Positions 39,001 to 51,400 of a stretch of DNA of 64,000 nucleotides are shown one piece after another. The translations under genes and the position numbers were made by a program. Numbering within the stretch: position 1 is the stretch's first letter; every line of letters starts with the position of its first letter. This DNA is from Sialis fuliginosa (lineage: Eukaryota; Arthropoda; Insecta; Megaloptera; Sialidae): assembly GCA_961205875.1 (NCBI GenBank), contig OY540810.1, positions 12,276,001 through 12,340,000 on the forward strand, given 5' to 3'. A model generated the notes under the pieces. That model did no database searches. It worked only from the letters and a program-made list of their open reading frames with translations, and was not told the origin of the DNA.

Positions 39001-42000
39001 TAGCATGGGGCACAAAAGTGAGGATTAGCTGGGTGTGGAAATTTTTAGGTGTCAACGAAAAAAAATAATAAAAAAGGTCTTCATTTACATCTCAGGGTTT
39101 GCAAAAACTAAAATCTGGTCATTCTATATACATACGAGAGTCGCAGCCGGAGGCTGAAACCTGAGTAAATTTGAGTATCTAAATATGGCGCTATTAGGGG
39201 TTGAAGCGCGAAGCACCCAGAAGTAAAGCCCCTAGTGTAAGTATATTTATGTAAGTGTATTTATTAACGTTGAGTAAAGACAGTAAAATCAACTTACTGC
39301 GCATGCAACTATTTGTCAAAAACTCATATAAGTTTGATACCTCACTTGAAAGTGTTTGCAAGCTAGTAAATTTTGTTAGCTAGGCTGTAATACCGGACAT
39401 AAAATTCGTTTAATACAAAAATGCAATAAAAACAATTAATACTGATGGAACAAATGAATACACGTGTCTATAACTGGTACACATCTGTAAACGTTTTGTC
39501 ACAAATAACATAACACGTTTACTACGTCGACTTCCGTTTTCTTTTTTTTATTTCGGTTTGGTGAACATTTATATAACAGGTGGGTATTACTTGTTACGCA
39601 TACTAAAACGATTAAAAACAGTGGCAGGGGTCCCTCCTGCATTTTTGTAACCGGCGAGGGGCCATATAATATGTATGTAAAATATATAATATTTATGTGA
39701 AATATATATGCCCCCCCCCATAAAAATCCCGGTAACGCCACTGATTAGAAATATTGTATATAAGAATAAAGCAATATAATTTTTTTTATTCTTTTCTTCT
39801 GGCCTACTTCCTGATACCAACTGAAGAATTAAGGGACGTTCCATCTTTAAAATAAAAAATAGGCAGTAATTTTTATTTTTCATCCACAAAAAAATTATTT
39901 TTTTGCCAATTTTATCTAAAAAGGTATTTTTTTTAAATTTATTTCTTCAGTTCAAGGCCCCTCTTTACTAATTTTATCAAATACAATTAGAAATGTATAC
40001 TGTTCTATTATTCAGTATAAAGAATGTTGTTTTGAAAATACATAAAACTATAATAAACATTTATTATAAAGATACCAAGTATTCCAACAATTTCTGATAA
40101 CAATATTCTTGCTACATAAGATAACGAAAATTTATAAATAATTATTGTTATTGCATTGTATATCTTGTATGTAGGCATACAATAACAAATGTATATTATG
40201 AAATATGCATTAAAACAATAAATAATAAAAATATGTAATTACTTTTCTACACTTGCCAACTTTTCGACCAATTTTAAATACTTAATTTTGATGACTAAAA
40301 AATCGCATTAGCATACAAATTTTACCTCCAATTTAAAACTCGATTTATTGACTAATATTTTTCTGTCATTTTTTGGTAATTTCTACAGAATTTAACGAAA
40401 ATTACTGTTTGGCTAATTTGTGCTGATTTTTTGGTAATTTATAGCTGTATATCGCGCATGAAATTTAGATTTGATAAGAGCTGTCTAATATAAAACATTA
40501 AAACCCAGAAGAAGATTAGGTAATACAGATTTATGTTATGATAGTCGATAAAACAGGTCGCGCGTTCAAATGTCACACACCTATTTTTTATATCTAAAAT
40601 AATCAGGGCCGTAACTACCACCGGGGCAGTGCCTCGGGGCCCCCGAGTATAGGGGGCCCCCGAACAAGGAATGTACTTTTTTTTACGAAATCGAATTAAA
40701 AAAAGTTTTGAGTTAAACTCATTTTGATTCAACACGGACAATTTTTTTCAAAAACAAAAACCCGAAAAAAACTATTTTCAATACATTTTTAGAATTATCT
40801 TCAGCGCCATCCCATAGTACATAAAAATCTACAAAAAAAGAATGTCCCTCTAGCATTTGTTGCCCACAAAATATTTTTTATTTTTTAATGTGTTTTTTAG
40901 TCGTTTTGATTTGGAACTTGTCACAATTACTTTTTTATAATCATAAGGAATATCTTTTCTCAAAATTTTATTAAAATCGCTTTACTATTGGTCGTTGTAA
41001 AACAAAGTACTTTACGTTCGTAATAAAATTATGAGATTTTTAAAATTTTAGTTTTATAACTTAAAATTCATAACAAATTTTAAAATGATTTTTTTATTTT
41101 TGCAATCCGGCCAATAGAATTTATTTTAAAAAAAAACGTGCACGAAAAACCGTAAAAATGGTAGTTTTTACAAAAAATTTCGCTAATATGACCACTATAA
41201 ATCGAATTTTATGCAGATCGATATGAGAAATTATTGTTTGTTTTTTTCAAAAAAATTATTTACTGGTTTAATTGTCATTGTTTACAAAAAATATTAATAA
41301 TTAAAATTTGAAAGCATTCACATTTTTATTGAAAAACTTATTTTTTTCGAAAATAGTCACATACTTCAATAGTGTTTAAAAAAAAATTATAAGGGGGGCC
41401 CCCTCGATCACTTGCTGCCCCGGGGCCCCCGAGCCTCTAGTTACGGCCCTGAAAATAATTGTAGTATTAATACATTTTTCGTGATACAAAGTAGCCGATG
41501 TCCATCCTCAGGATGCAAGTTATTTCCCTGCTAAATTTCATCAACATCGGTTCAGCGGTATAGTCGATAAAAAGATAACAGACAGACAGATATGCATTTT
41601 ATGCATTGATATGACCACTGCTTTTAGATCGCTGATTTCTACTTAACGGCCATTTATTGTTACATCAACTATACGTATTGATCTGAGTCGATTCTGCGAA
41701 AATGCAATATGGGCAGAGGGGGGCTAAACGCGCAGCGATCATTTTGCGCGCTAGTGTAAATTTAAAATTTGTATAGCTCGACACTCAGAGCTGCTATCAC
41801 GCTGGTTTTGGTCTAAAGTTATAGATCTCGATTAAATCTACAAGGTGCAAGTACAAATCAAAACATTTAACCAGTTTTAGAGAGTGAAAAACTTCATATA
41901 ATAATAAAAATAAGACATAAATCATAATACCGGCTAAAACACGCGTAAAAGCCAGAATGAAATATAAAAGAGCGTCTCAGCAGCTCTCGGAAAATATACG

Positions 42001-45000
42001 ATCACCAGTAGTTGAAATAGTCAGGAGGTACAAAGTACTACAAAGCACGCCAAAATGCGAAAGTCAGCGGCTTGGTCAACGAGCGACGCGGACGGCGCAA
42101 GCATATCATAAGAGTTTTACTTAACCCCACTGCCGTAAATGACGCGATCTTGGATTTAGAACGTATTCACGCCAATTCTCGACTGTGCATCCCGACACAG
42201 TCACATACCACAGTGCTTTGGAAGCCAACATTAATAAAAACAATTGATTACCTCTCATTTTTTTTGTACAATTCAATTCTTTAGTATTTAAGGAACATTT
42301 TAAGACCAAAAAGAAAAAAAATCGCCTTGGTGCTTTTTTAATAATTCATAAAATAAGAAACCGTATGCACAATTATAACGCGAATTTTATTTAGCATTTA
42401 TTGTTTATTAACTTTTTACTCTACATAATAAACAAACAAATAAAAAAATATTGGGATTCGAACTTGAGACCCTTAGTTTACAAGAAAAAAAACAAACATA
42501 TATTGGGATTTGAACTCGGGGCTCTTAGTTTACAAGGCGATTTTTTTCTTTTTGGTCTTAAAATGTTTCTTAAATACTAAAGAATTGAATTGTATAAAAA
42601 AATCAGAGGTAATCAATTTTTTTATTAAAGTTGGCTTCCAGAGCACCCGTTTTCCAAACTTTTTTCAACCGCGCAAAAGTGAATCCGCGTAAATGGAAGG
42701 GTTATTATATTATCAAAATAAGCTTACACGTTATATGTTGTATGGTAAACATATGACAACATAAACTATAAGACAAATAGACGAGTTGTATGGTGACAAT
42801 GTTGATGTATTTTAGAAAATATTGAAAAGGTAAAACTGTGAATATCATTACAATATCTATTGACATTTAACATTTAGTGATTTACATATCCTATATATAC
42901 CTATCACATTATAATATATTCCACAGGATAAGATATTTAATCAATGCAAATGAATGCGTAAAAGGCATTGTTTAAAAAAGATACACATAGAGTTCCTGTG
43001 TACACAATTTTTATCACTTTATCGTTTTACATATTATTATTGTTATAAAATATGCACATAAAATATATCAAATGTACCTAACTTTGATCATTTTTATAGT
43101 TTAAAATATAGTAATAAAAGTACTGGCACCAGTCTTAGTCGCTTTAGGACCAAGGTATACCTCTTTATTAAATTAATTTAATTACCAAAGTCCGCAAATA
43201 TAGTTTGTTTTTTAAATTATAACTTTTTATTTTGTTTGTTTTTTTTCTCTCCAGTAAGTAAAACCAGTAAAGGGTACCCAATGATGGATACTTGCTAATC
43301 ATTACAAAATGATAATAAGTACTACGACACAAAAGTTATAAAATAAAGAATCGTAATATAAGAAACAATGTAAAGCGGATGTTATGATAATATAATAATT
43401 AATAAATAGATTACACTAATAATTTGTTTAAATGTCCACCATTTTGGCACCCATTAAAAGTGTTTTAGAGTTAAGTGTCTATAGATTATGATTCAATAAA
43501 GGCAATAATCAAATATCAACAAATATTTCTAATTAAGTACATTTAATTAAACAAGAGTCCAACACTGGAGTATGATTCAGTACCTTATTTGATTTTGTGT
43601 AAAGAAGTGTCCCCCTTTATTACTTTTTACTGGCAAAATTGATACAAAGAAGATCTTTTTTATGTGAAAAATTGAAATTGAATTATTTTGAGAAGTGACG
43701 AACAAAAAAAACTTTTTTTTCTTTATATTGTACTAACAATTCATTCCGTCCGCTACTGCATACGTATAATAAAAAATATAATGAAAAAAATCGAACTCGC
43801 GATTTTAATAGAATAACATATTTTGAGGGTCTCTGTTTTACTTCCCCCTTCCCCCACCTCCCTTTGAGATGCAATAAAATAATGTAATTTAACCAATTTC
43901 AGTACTTTTTTTTGCGTGAAGATCAAAAAAAGGTGACGTGATTTATTCAAAAAAATTAATGTTTTATTTTTAGTACCTAAGTACCTATAAAAAAAATACC
44001 ATAATGTAAATAATATGACACATCGTTTTTATCACTACTGAACGGATTTTATTTCGGTTTTCACTTATGGATAGATAATTTTGAGTGGGTGTTCTTAGCC
44101 ATGTTAGTAGCCATTAAATAAAGAATTCTGTAATTTACGTTTTGAATACCTTATTAATTTAGGTCACAATGATTTTGTGGATATTAACCCGGGTAAAACC
44201 GGGTTCAATGCGTGAAATGAGGAAATACGGCTGTGAATGAGACTTGGTTACTACAATCAATCAGAAATCGATTCGCGCTGTCAGAACTCTTACTATGAGT
44301 GACTCTAATGTAAATAAATAAAAGTAAAAATTTGTAATGATTCAAAAAGCAGCCACGAGCATATCGAATGCAGTTAAAACTGGAAACTTCATTGACCAAG
44401 ATTGTGTTGCGTAGAAAATACACAAGGAAGCAGATTCGGTATTAATAAAAATATAATTATGTTTTTCTATAAATACTCAAGTAGGTTGGCAAAGAGCAAA
44501 GAACAGTGACTGTGTAGCGATGATACCTGAGCGCGCGGATCAAAAAAAACCTTGCCACAAGAAAAACATCAAATCACCTACACCAGTGGATGTAAACAAA
44601 TACCAGCAGTAGCTACACGAGTCAATTAACTTTATCAATACACGACTTCAAAAAAGCAGGAGGTTCTCAATTTGGCTGTACTATAAAGTTTATCAGAATC
44701 TGCTTAGATACGCTACTCAAAAGAGAAAAATTAAAACATTTTAAGAAAAAAAATAACTGACTTAAAAAAATCCAAAAAACACTGAAAATATTATTATATT
44801 GTATTATTAATTAAATTTAACAGTTTTTGAAGTCGATGCCAAGCCAATAAAAACATTTATAAGAAAAAAATAAAATAAAACCGACTTCAAAAACTGTTTT
44901 TAATTAATATACACGTTTCAGTGTTTTTTTAAGTCGTTTTTTTTATTAAAAATGTGGGTAAACATCATCACAAATATTGTACTATATAGAGTCACTCCAG

Positions 45001-45387
45001 AAAAAATTTCGACAGCATCGCCATTTTTAGCCAAACCGGCGGTGACGCGATTTATTAAAAATTTACTATGAGTGACTAATATTATATATTTTATCTATAT
45101 TTTGCAATTTTTTTTTTAGGTGCAGAAATTATTTTAACACTTGATAAACTAATATAACAGAATTAGCGTAATTTACTGAACGAAATAATCGAATTAATTA
45201 TACTTTTTAATTACATTTTATGATAAATATAAACCTCTTTAATTGTATCTATAAATTTTAGAAAAACAGTTAAGTAACATTTATGCAATATAAAAAATAT
45301 CAATCTATTAACATACTTTTTTTATTTTTAAATTAATAAAGTACACCTACATCCTTAATCCTTAATATATATAAAGCTCAACGTCTC

Positions 45388-45421
<34 letters not shown>

Positions 45422-48400
45422 CGTTAGTTACCTTATCACTCGAGAACCACTTATCCGATTTACGAGTTTTTTTTTTAATTCATAGGTACATTCTCTGGCC
45501 AGGTTATAGGCTATATTTTTTTACGTTAGGTAACATAACAACAAAGCAGTGACGATAATAGTAAATCAAGTCGGAAAAAATTTTGCCGTCGGCGCGCTGT
45601 TTTGTAATACGCTGCCTAAACCGTTCAATATAGAACAAAATAATGTATTAAAGAATTGTGTAGAATCAAAAGTTCTACAATTAAGTCAGCGACACGATAT
45701 GTCTAACTTTTATATTTAAGCCACAATGACTGCTTTTATGTTACAAAGAAAACATAAAATATTTTGGTTCTGTTTACATGAATTTATGACCTACAAAACA
45801 TTAATCCATATCGAAATAAATGATTTCATCGTCATAAGTACTTAATATAGATATAATTTGCCCTTTACAGCATCCAATTTGGTCGTATAGTTTAGAAAAT
45901 ATCTTAAAATATATTTATAAAGGTAACATCTTAAATGTATGGTGTCGTGCCGCATCGAAGCGAGTACATCAGACTGGATTCGCGTACGCTCGGTAGATAT
46001 TCGGAGTCCCTCGGCTGATCGTTTGTGTTTATTTTGTTTTCAATAATTAACATTTAAATTTAAACAGAACACAAATTATTTGTACTTTTTTCTTCTGATT
46101 CGTTTTTGTTAGGTAATTTAGGTATTGATAAATTATTATTACAATAATAACTAATCGTGTTTGTACTTAATTAATTAAACTATATTTTTCAAAAATCCTA
46201 AACAATAATTCCGTAGTCTACGCGAGCGAAGCCGCGTGGGCCCAGCTAGTAATGTATATATAATAAATATTATAGGTTGTACAGTAATCCCTTCAATTAC
46301 GCGGTTCAAAAAGTTTGGAAAAAAGAGTGGAAAGACTTAATGCTCCATTCACGCGCTGCTTTCATGGAACCAATTAACCTCGTAATTCGAGGGATTACTG
46401 TATTCTTGTTTAAATATTATTCCACTACTTTTCATTACTTTAAGTAAAAAATAATTTTAATCGAAAGTAGTCAGATGTGTGCAAAATAAAGCAAGGAAAA
46501 AATGGTCAATATCTATAATATTTTCTTTTTAATGTACAATTTTACATACAGTCTGTCAAGTAAAAGCGTGTACGCCTTAATGTTATTAGCACCCCATTTA
46601 GTTTTAAACTATCCATATTTTTTTTCAATAAAAAATAAGATTTGATTTCAAATATCACGTTAGGTAATTGCCCTCACCTCCCCCTTTTTGCGTATGTATT
46701 TTATAAACGACTGAACTAATTTACATCGCACTCCCCGAGCAAAATACAAAGTCGACACCTATGTCAGCTACCAAATTTTATAAAAAAAAGTATCGTCTGC
46801 AATCAGGTAAAGTTTTGAAATCACAGACAGCGTCAACTGTTTCTACAATACATAAACCGATGATACCTTTACAGGTAAATTTTGCTACCTCTTCTATATT
46901 ATACAAATACATAATGTGTATACGGGTCATCTACCTGTCGTTCCATTTTGTTAAAAAAAACACACTTAATCGAGAAAGAGGTAAATATCAATCTAATATA
47001 CAGTGCGTTCACGATGAAAGGAACAAATTCGTTTAAAATTCAGGTAATTCTTTTGCGCAAAAACGCTCGGACCCGTCGATTAGTATTTTTAGTTGCGGAT
47101 TTTTTGACATAAGAAAATTGTATACAGGTCTCAGGAAAAACATATGCAGTCATCATTGATTTTTTTAAATGGAACACCCTATATTATACCATTTTTGAAT
47201 TGTGCAATAAATTCTGAACACTTTTTCTAAACATATTATATCTCTAAAATCAGTGGTTTTCGGAATAATGACGTTTGAAAATTGACATTTTGAAATACAC
47301 ACAAGTTTAAATTGAAAAAATAAACTTTGAACATTTTTTTTAAAGCCAACAAAAACATCCTGGTATTGCAAAGAAAAGAAAAAAAGAAGAAAAAAAAGGA
47401 AAAAAAAAGTTCAATGTTTTTTCTTTTTGCCATAAGTACCAGGATATTTTTGTTGGCTTTTAAAAAAATGTTTAAAGTTTATTTTTTCAATTTAAACATT
47501 TTATTTGACTTGTGTGTATTTCAAAATGTCAATTTTCAAACGTCATTATTCCGAAAACCACTGATTTTAGAGATATGATATGCTGTACAAAAAGTATTCA
47601 GAATTTATCGCACAATTCAAAAATGGTATAATATATAGGGTGTTCTATTTAAAAAAATCAATGATGACTGCATATGTTTTTCCTGAGACACCCTGTATAC
47701 AATTTTCTTATGTCAAAAAATCCGCAACTAAAAATACTAATCGACGGGTCCGAGCGTTTTTCCACAAAATAATGACCTGAATTTTAAACGAATTTGTTCC
47801 TTTCATCTGTATATAAATTTATATACACCTCTCTCTTCAAAAGGTACGATAAACTGAACAATAGTTGAAAAATATTACTATGTGGTATATTTTCGACAAA
47901 TTTCAGTTAATCCGTTCGATCTATGTTTTAAATATTTATTACTATTGTTTGTAAATTAAATGTGATATACTTTCGTATAAAATTAAATAAAGGCGCAAAA
48001 AGCAGTCAATTTTAACTAGACATAGGAAGAATTTATGTATTACAGTTCAAATAACGGTTAGATAAAGAATTAATTCAAGTGTACTCATTATGATATAGAA
48101 ATATTAATAAAATTTTAATAGTTAATTTTTTAATACAGGAAATGCTATTTGATGTGTATATCCATGGATACTACAGGAACTTGAACCGGAATTTATTTAT
48201 GGTTCGGGTTCGGGTTCAGCATGGTGCAAACTAATTTTGGTTCAAAAACCGTTATTTCTTAGGGTTCAAGTTCGGGTTCAAGTTTGTAATTGAAAGAAAA
48301 TTATTTTGTTCGAAAAAAATATATTATAATAACAAATAAAACATTTTCTGAAGAAAAAAAAATATATTGCTAAAAAAAAGGGCAAAAAATAAAATTACAT

Positions 48401-51400
48401 TTTAAAGATTTATATATACTTTTCAGATTTTTTTTGCAAACTGAAGTTATAAAATTAAAAAAAGAAACATCTGCCAAGTAAATGCACAGTGCTTCCTCGT
48501 GCTAAATTCACTAAAACCGATAGTGTTCAGATAAATTGCCTGGCATTGGTTAACCATTTAATTTTTATACAAATTTTACTAAAAAATCTTAGTTCGAATT
48601 TTTTCTTAAAACGCACCTGAATATTTTTTCATATATTTTTAATTTTTTGACAATTTCAATCTAAATCTAAATTTATGCAAATGTCAAAATGACATTTAAA
48701 ACGTCAAAGTGACATTTAAAACGCCAAAGTGACATTTAAAACGTCAAAATGACACTTAATATATCCAATCAAATATCAATTTAGAAAAACAAAACACGAA
48801 TTTTTAAAATTAATTTAGATAAATCTTTGTAAGGGAATATTTTACAACAAACGTAGTAGACCCATATTATAGGAAATTTAATTCTCTACAAAAAATATTC
48901 TATAAAATTTTCTCGTAACATGTGTCGTTCTTGAGATATCTTGAAAAAATAAATATTTTGGGGTGTCACCCTTCCCCCTTACACACGATTTTAATGATTT
49001 TTAAATGGGACCGTCCTCAAACCAAACCCAACCATCCGACCAAGTTTCAATAATATCGGTTCAGTGGTTCATGAGTTATGCGTGTGACAAGGATTCAGGG
49101 GACAGACGGAAGGACGGACGGACGGACGGACGGACGGACACACGGACAGACAGACAGACACGGAACGAAAAGTGTTTGTCTTGACGTGAAACGGATAAAT
49201 AAATTTAAAATTTTGAAATTGGAGAACTTTTTTTTTGTCTCAATCTGAAACGATCACATAGCTTCTCGTATCTTCGATATTGCGAGGAAGCAAAAAGGTA
49301 AAAAATATGTAAATTTTAATAGATGACTTGATAAGTCACATCATACCATAACATTCAAATAGATTTCCAGTATTAGTACATTTTATAAACTCTTTTAAAA
49401 ATCATTGGAGAAAAGTATTAAAAATAATTTTTTAAATTTTTTTTAAATATATGGATTGGTTCAGGTTCAGGTCCCTGGATACTAATATTATAAATGCGAA
49501 AAGAACTATGTCTATATAGTATTGTCTTTTTTGTCTAATTAATTTTTGGGATACAAAATAGCTTATGTCCTTCCTCAGGATGCAAGCTATCTTCCTGCAA
49601 AATATCACCAAGATCGGTTCAGCAGTTAAGCCGTGAACAAACAGACAGACAGACAGATAGATCGACAGAGACACTTTCGCATTTATAATATTACAAAATA
49701 ATGAATTTGTAGGTTGGAACGCCTCAGCGTGCATTAGTACAGTAAATAAGGGCATAACATATTATTATAAAGAAATTGATCATTTGCTAACTTGCAAGCA
49801 CTTTCAATTGGGTATTAATTCTATAATATTGTCTATGGATTTGAGTTGGAATTTAGAACAATGATAATTTAATTTATTAACTCAAAGTAACGTTTTTAAC
49901 CCCCCACAAGTTTTACAGATCCCCTCTCCCCTAAAGCCTTACGTATATAGCATTTTAAAAAAACAATCAAAGTTTATTATGTCAAATAATATAATTAACA
50001 TTATACATACATATCTATAAACTGAAGAAAAAAAAACATTTAAAAAGTTCCAAACGCATAAATACATACATACATATATAGAAATGCGTTTGTATTTTTA
50101 AACTCCGATTACATGTAATATCTACACATATTTACATAGATATATATGTAGTAGGTATACAAATGTAGCTATATAAAATATTCATATGAGTCATTGCAGA
50201 CGAACCAATTTTATTTAAAATGAATTTCTCTGAATTTGTGTATTATGTTTCTAGGAAAATTATTTTAGAAGATCATGAAATAAATGATAAATATTGTTAT
50301 ATTATTAAATACAGGGGCGTATCAGAGCCACCTGAAAAGCAACCAGTTATACCCAACGAAATAATAATTATTTCAAGAAGTGTACAGTAGACTTATCAAT
50401 TTTCCACCAATTTTAAGTAGTTAATCAAACAGTCTTTAAAGTTTTAAGTTTACAAACATTTATATTTTCTTATAGGTAGGTATTTTAACCCGTAACTGAT
50501 ATCGTGGGGTATTTGCGGCCCCCACTGAAGATTAGTTTTTGGCAAGCTATTTTCAATAATGAGACTGGATAATGTTTCATAAATGGTAAATAATACACAC
50601 TTTTTATGTAATCAACTAGTTTTTATTTCCATTATTTTACTAAATTATCTTCTACGAGAGATCCAAGTTAAAATTTTTATTTGGATATTTTTAAGGTTTG
50701 TATTTTAATAAAAATAGTTACTTTTCGAGAGTAAAAGTCAGATTATTCATTTTGACGCGCACTCTTTTCTTTTTTCATCCTGAAAAAAAGAGCCAATTTT
50801 TTTTCGAACTATGGGTTTTGACTTTCCTTGAATCTATTCTGACTATTTCCATCATAATGTCTGTGTGCCTGTCTGTTTATTACGTTTAAAACTACTCTAA
50901 TAACATCTCTATATATAATTAATGTTCGTTTGTATGAGGCTTATAGACTCGGGAATTACTGAATCGATTTCAATGTGATTTTCACCAATAATTTTTCTGT
51001 GCATGATGTTCGTAGCTATTAATATTTTATGAAAACCTAAGATTAACATCAAAAGACTAAAAAAATCTTTATCAAGTCGTGTTTTGTTTCCATGAAGTCA
51101 CAGCTTACAACTGTCATTTATATAAAAACATAGTAACCATGGAATAAAGAATTCTATAATTTACGGTTTGTAAGCAGTATACTAAAAGTAAGAATCCCTT
51201 TTATCATAATCAGCCTTCCAAATCTTGCAACCGGGCGCGTTAGCAGCGCGTTAAACTCGTTAAGTTAAACGCGCTGCTGACGCGCCTGGTTGCAAGATTT
51301 TGAAGGCTGAGTATGATAAAAGGGGTTCTTACTTAGTATACTGCTTACAAATAAATTTTCAGATTTTATAAAGTAGTTGCAACATTTTTACAAAAATAAA

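Noticed and set aside
42452-42536. tRNA gene(s) on the minus strand
   Set aside because: Only the anticodon-arm/T-arm half is present in each copy; no acceptor-stem partner or D-arm.
45385-45423. Short regularly spaced GTCT repeats as a CRISPR-like array
   Set aside because: Simple tetranucleotide microsatellite with no spacers; the window is eukaryotic.
47236-47780. Several open frames on both strands with similar protein sequences
   Set aside because: They are mirror-image frames created by the 47001-47809 foldback arms.
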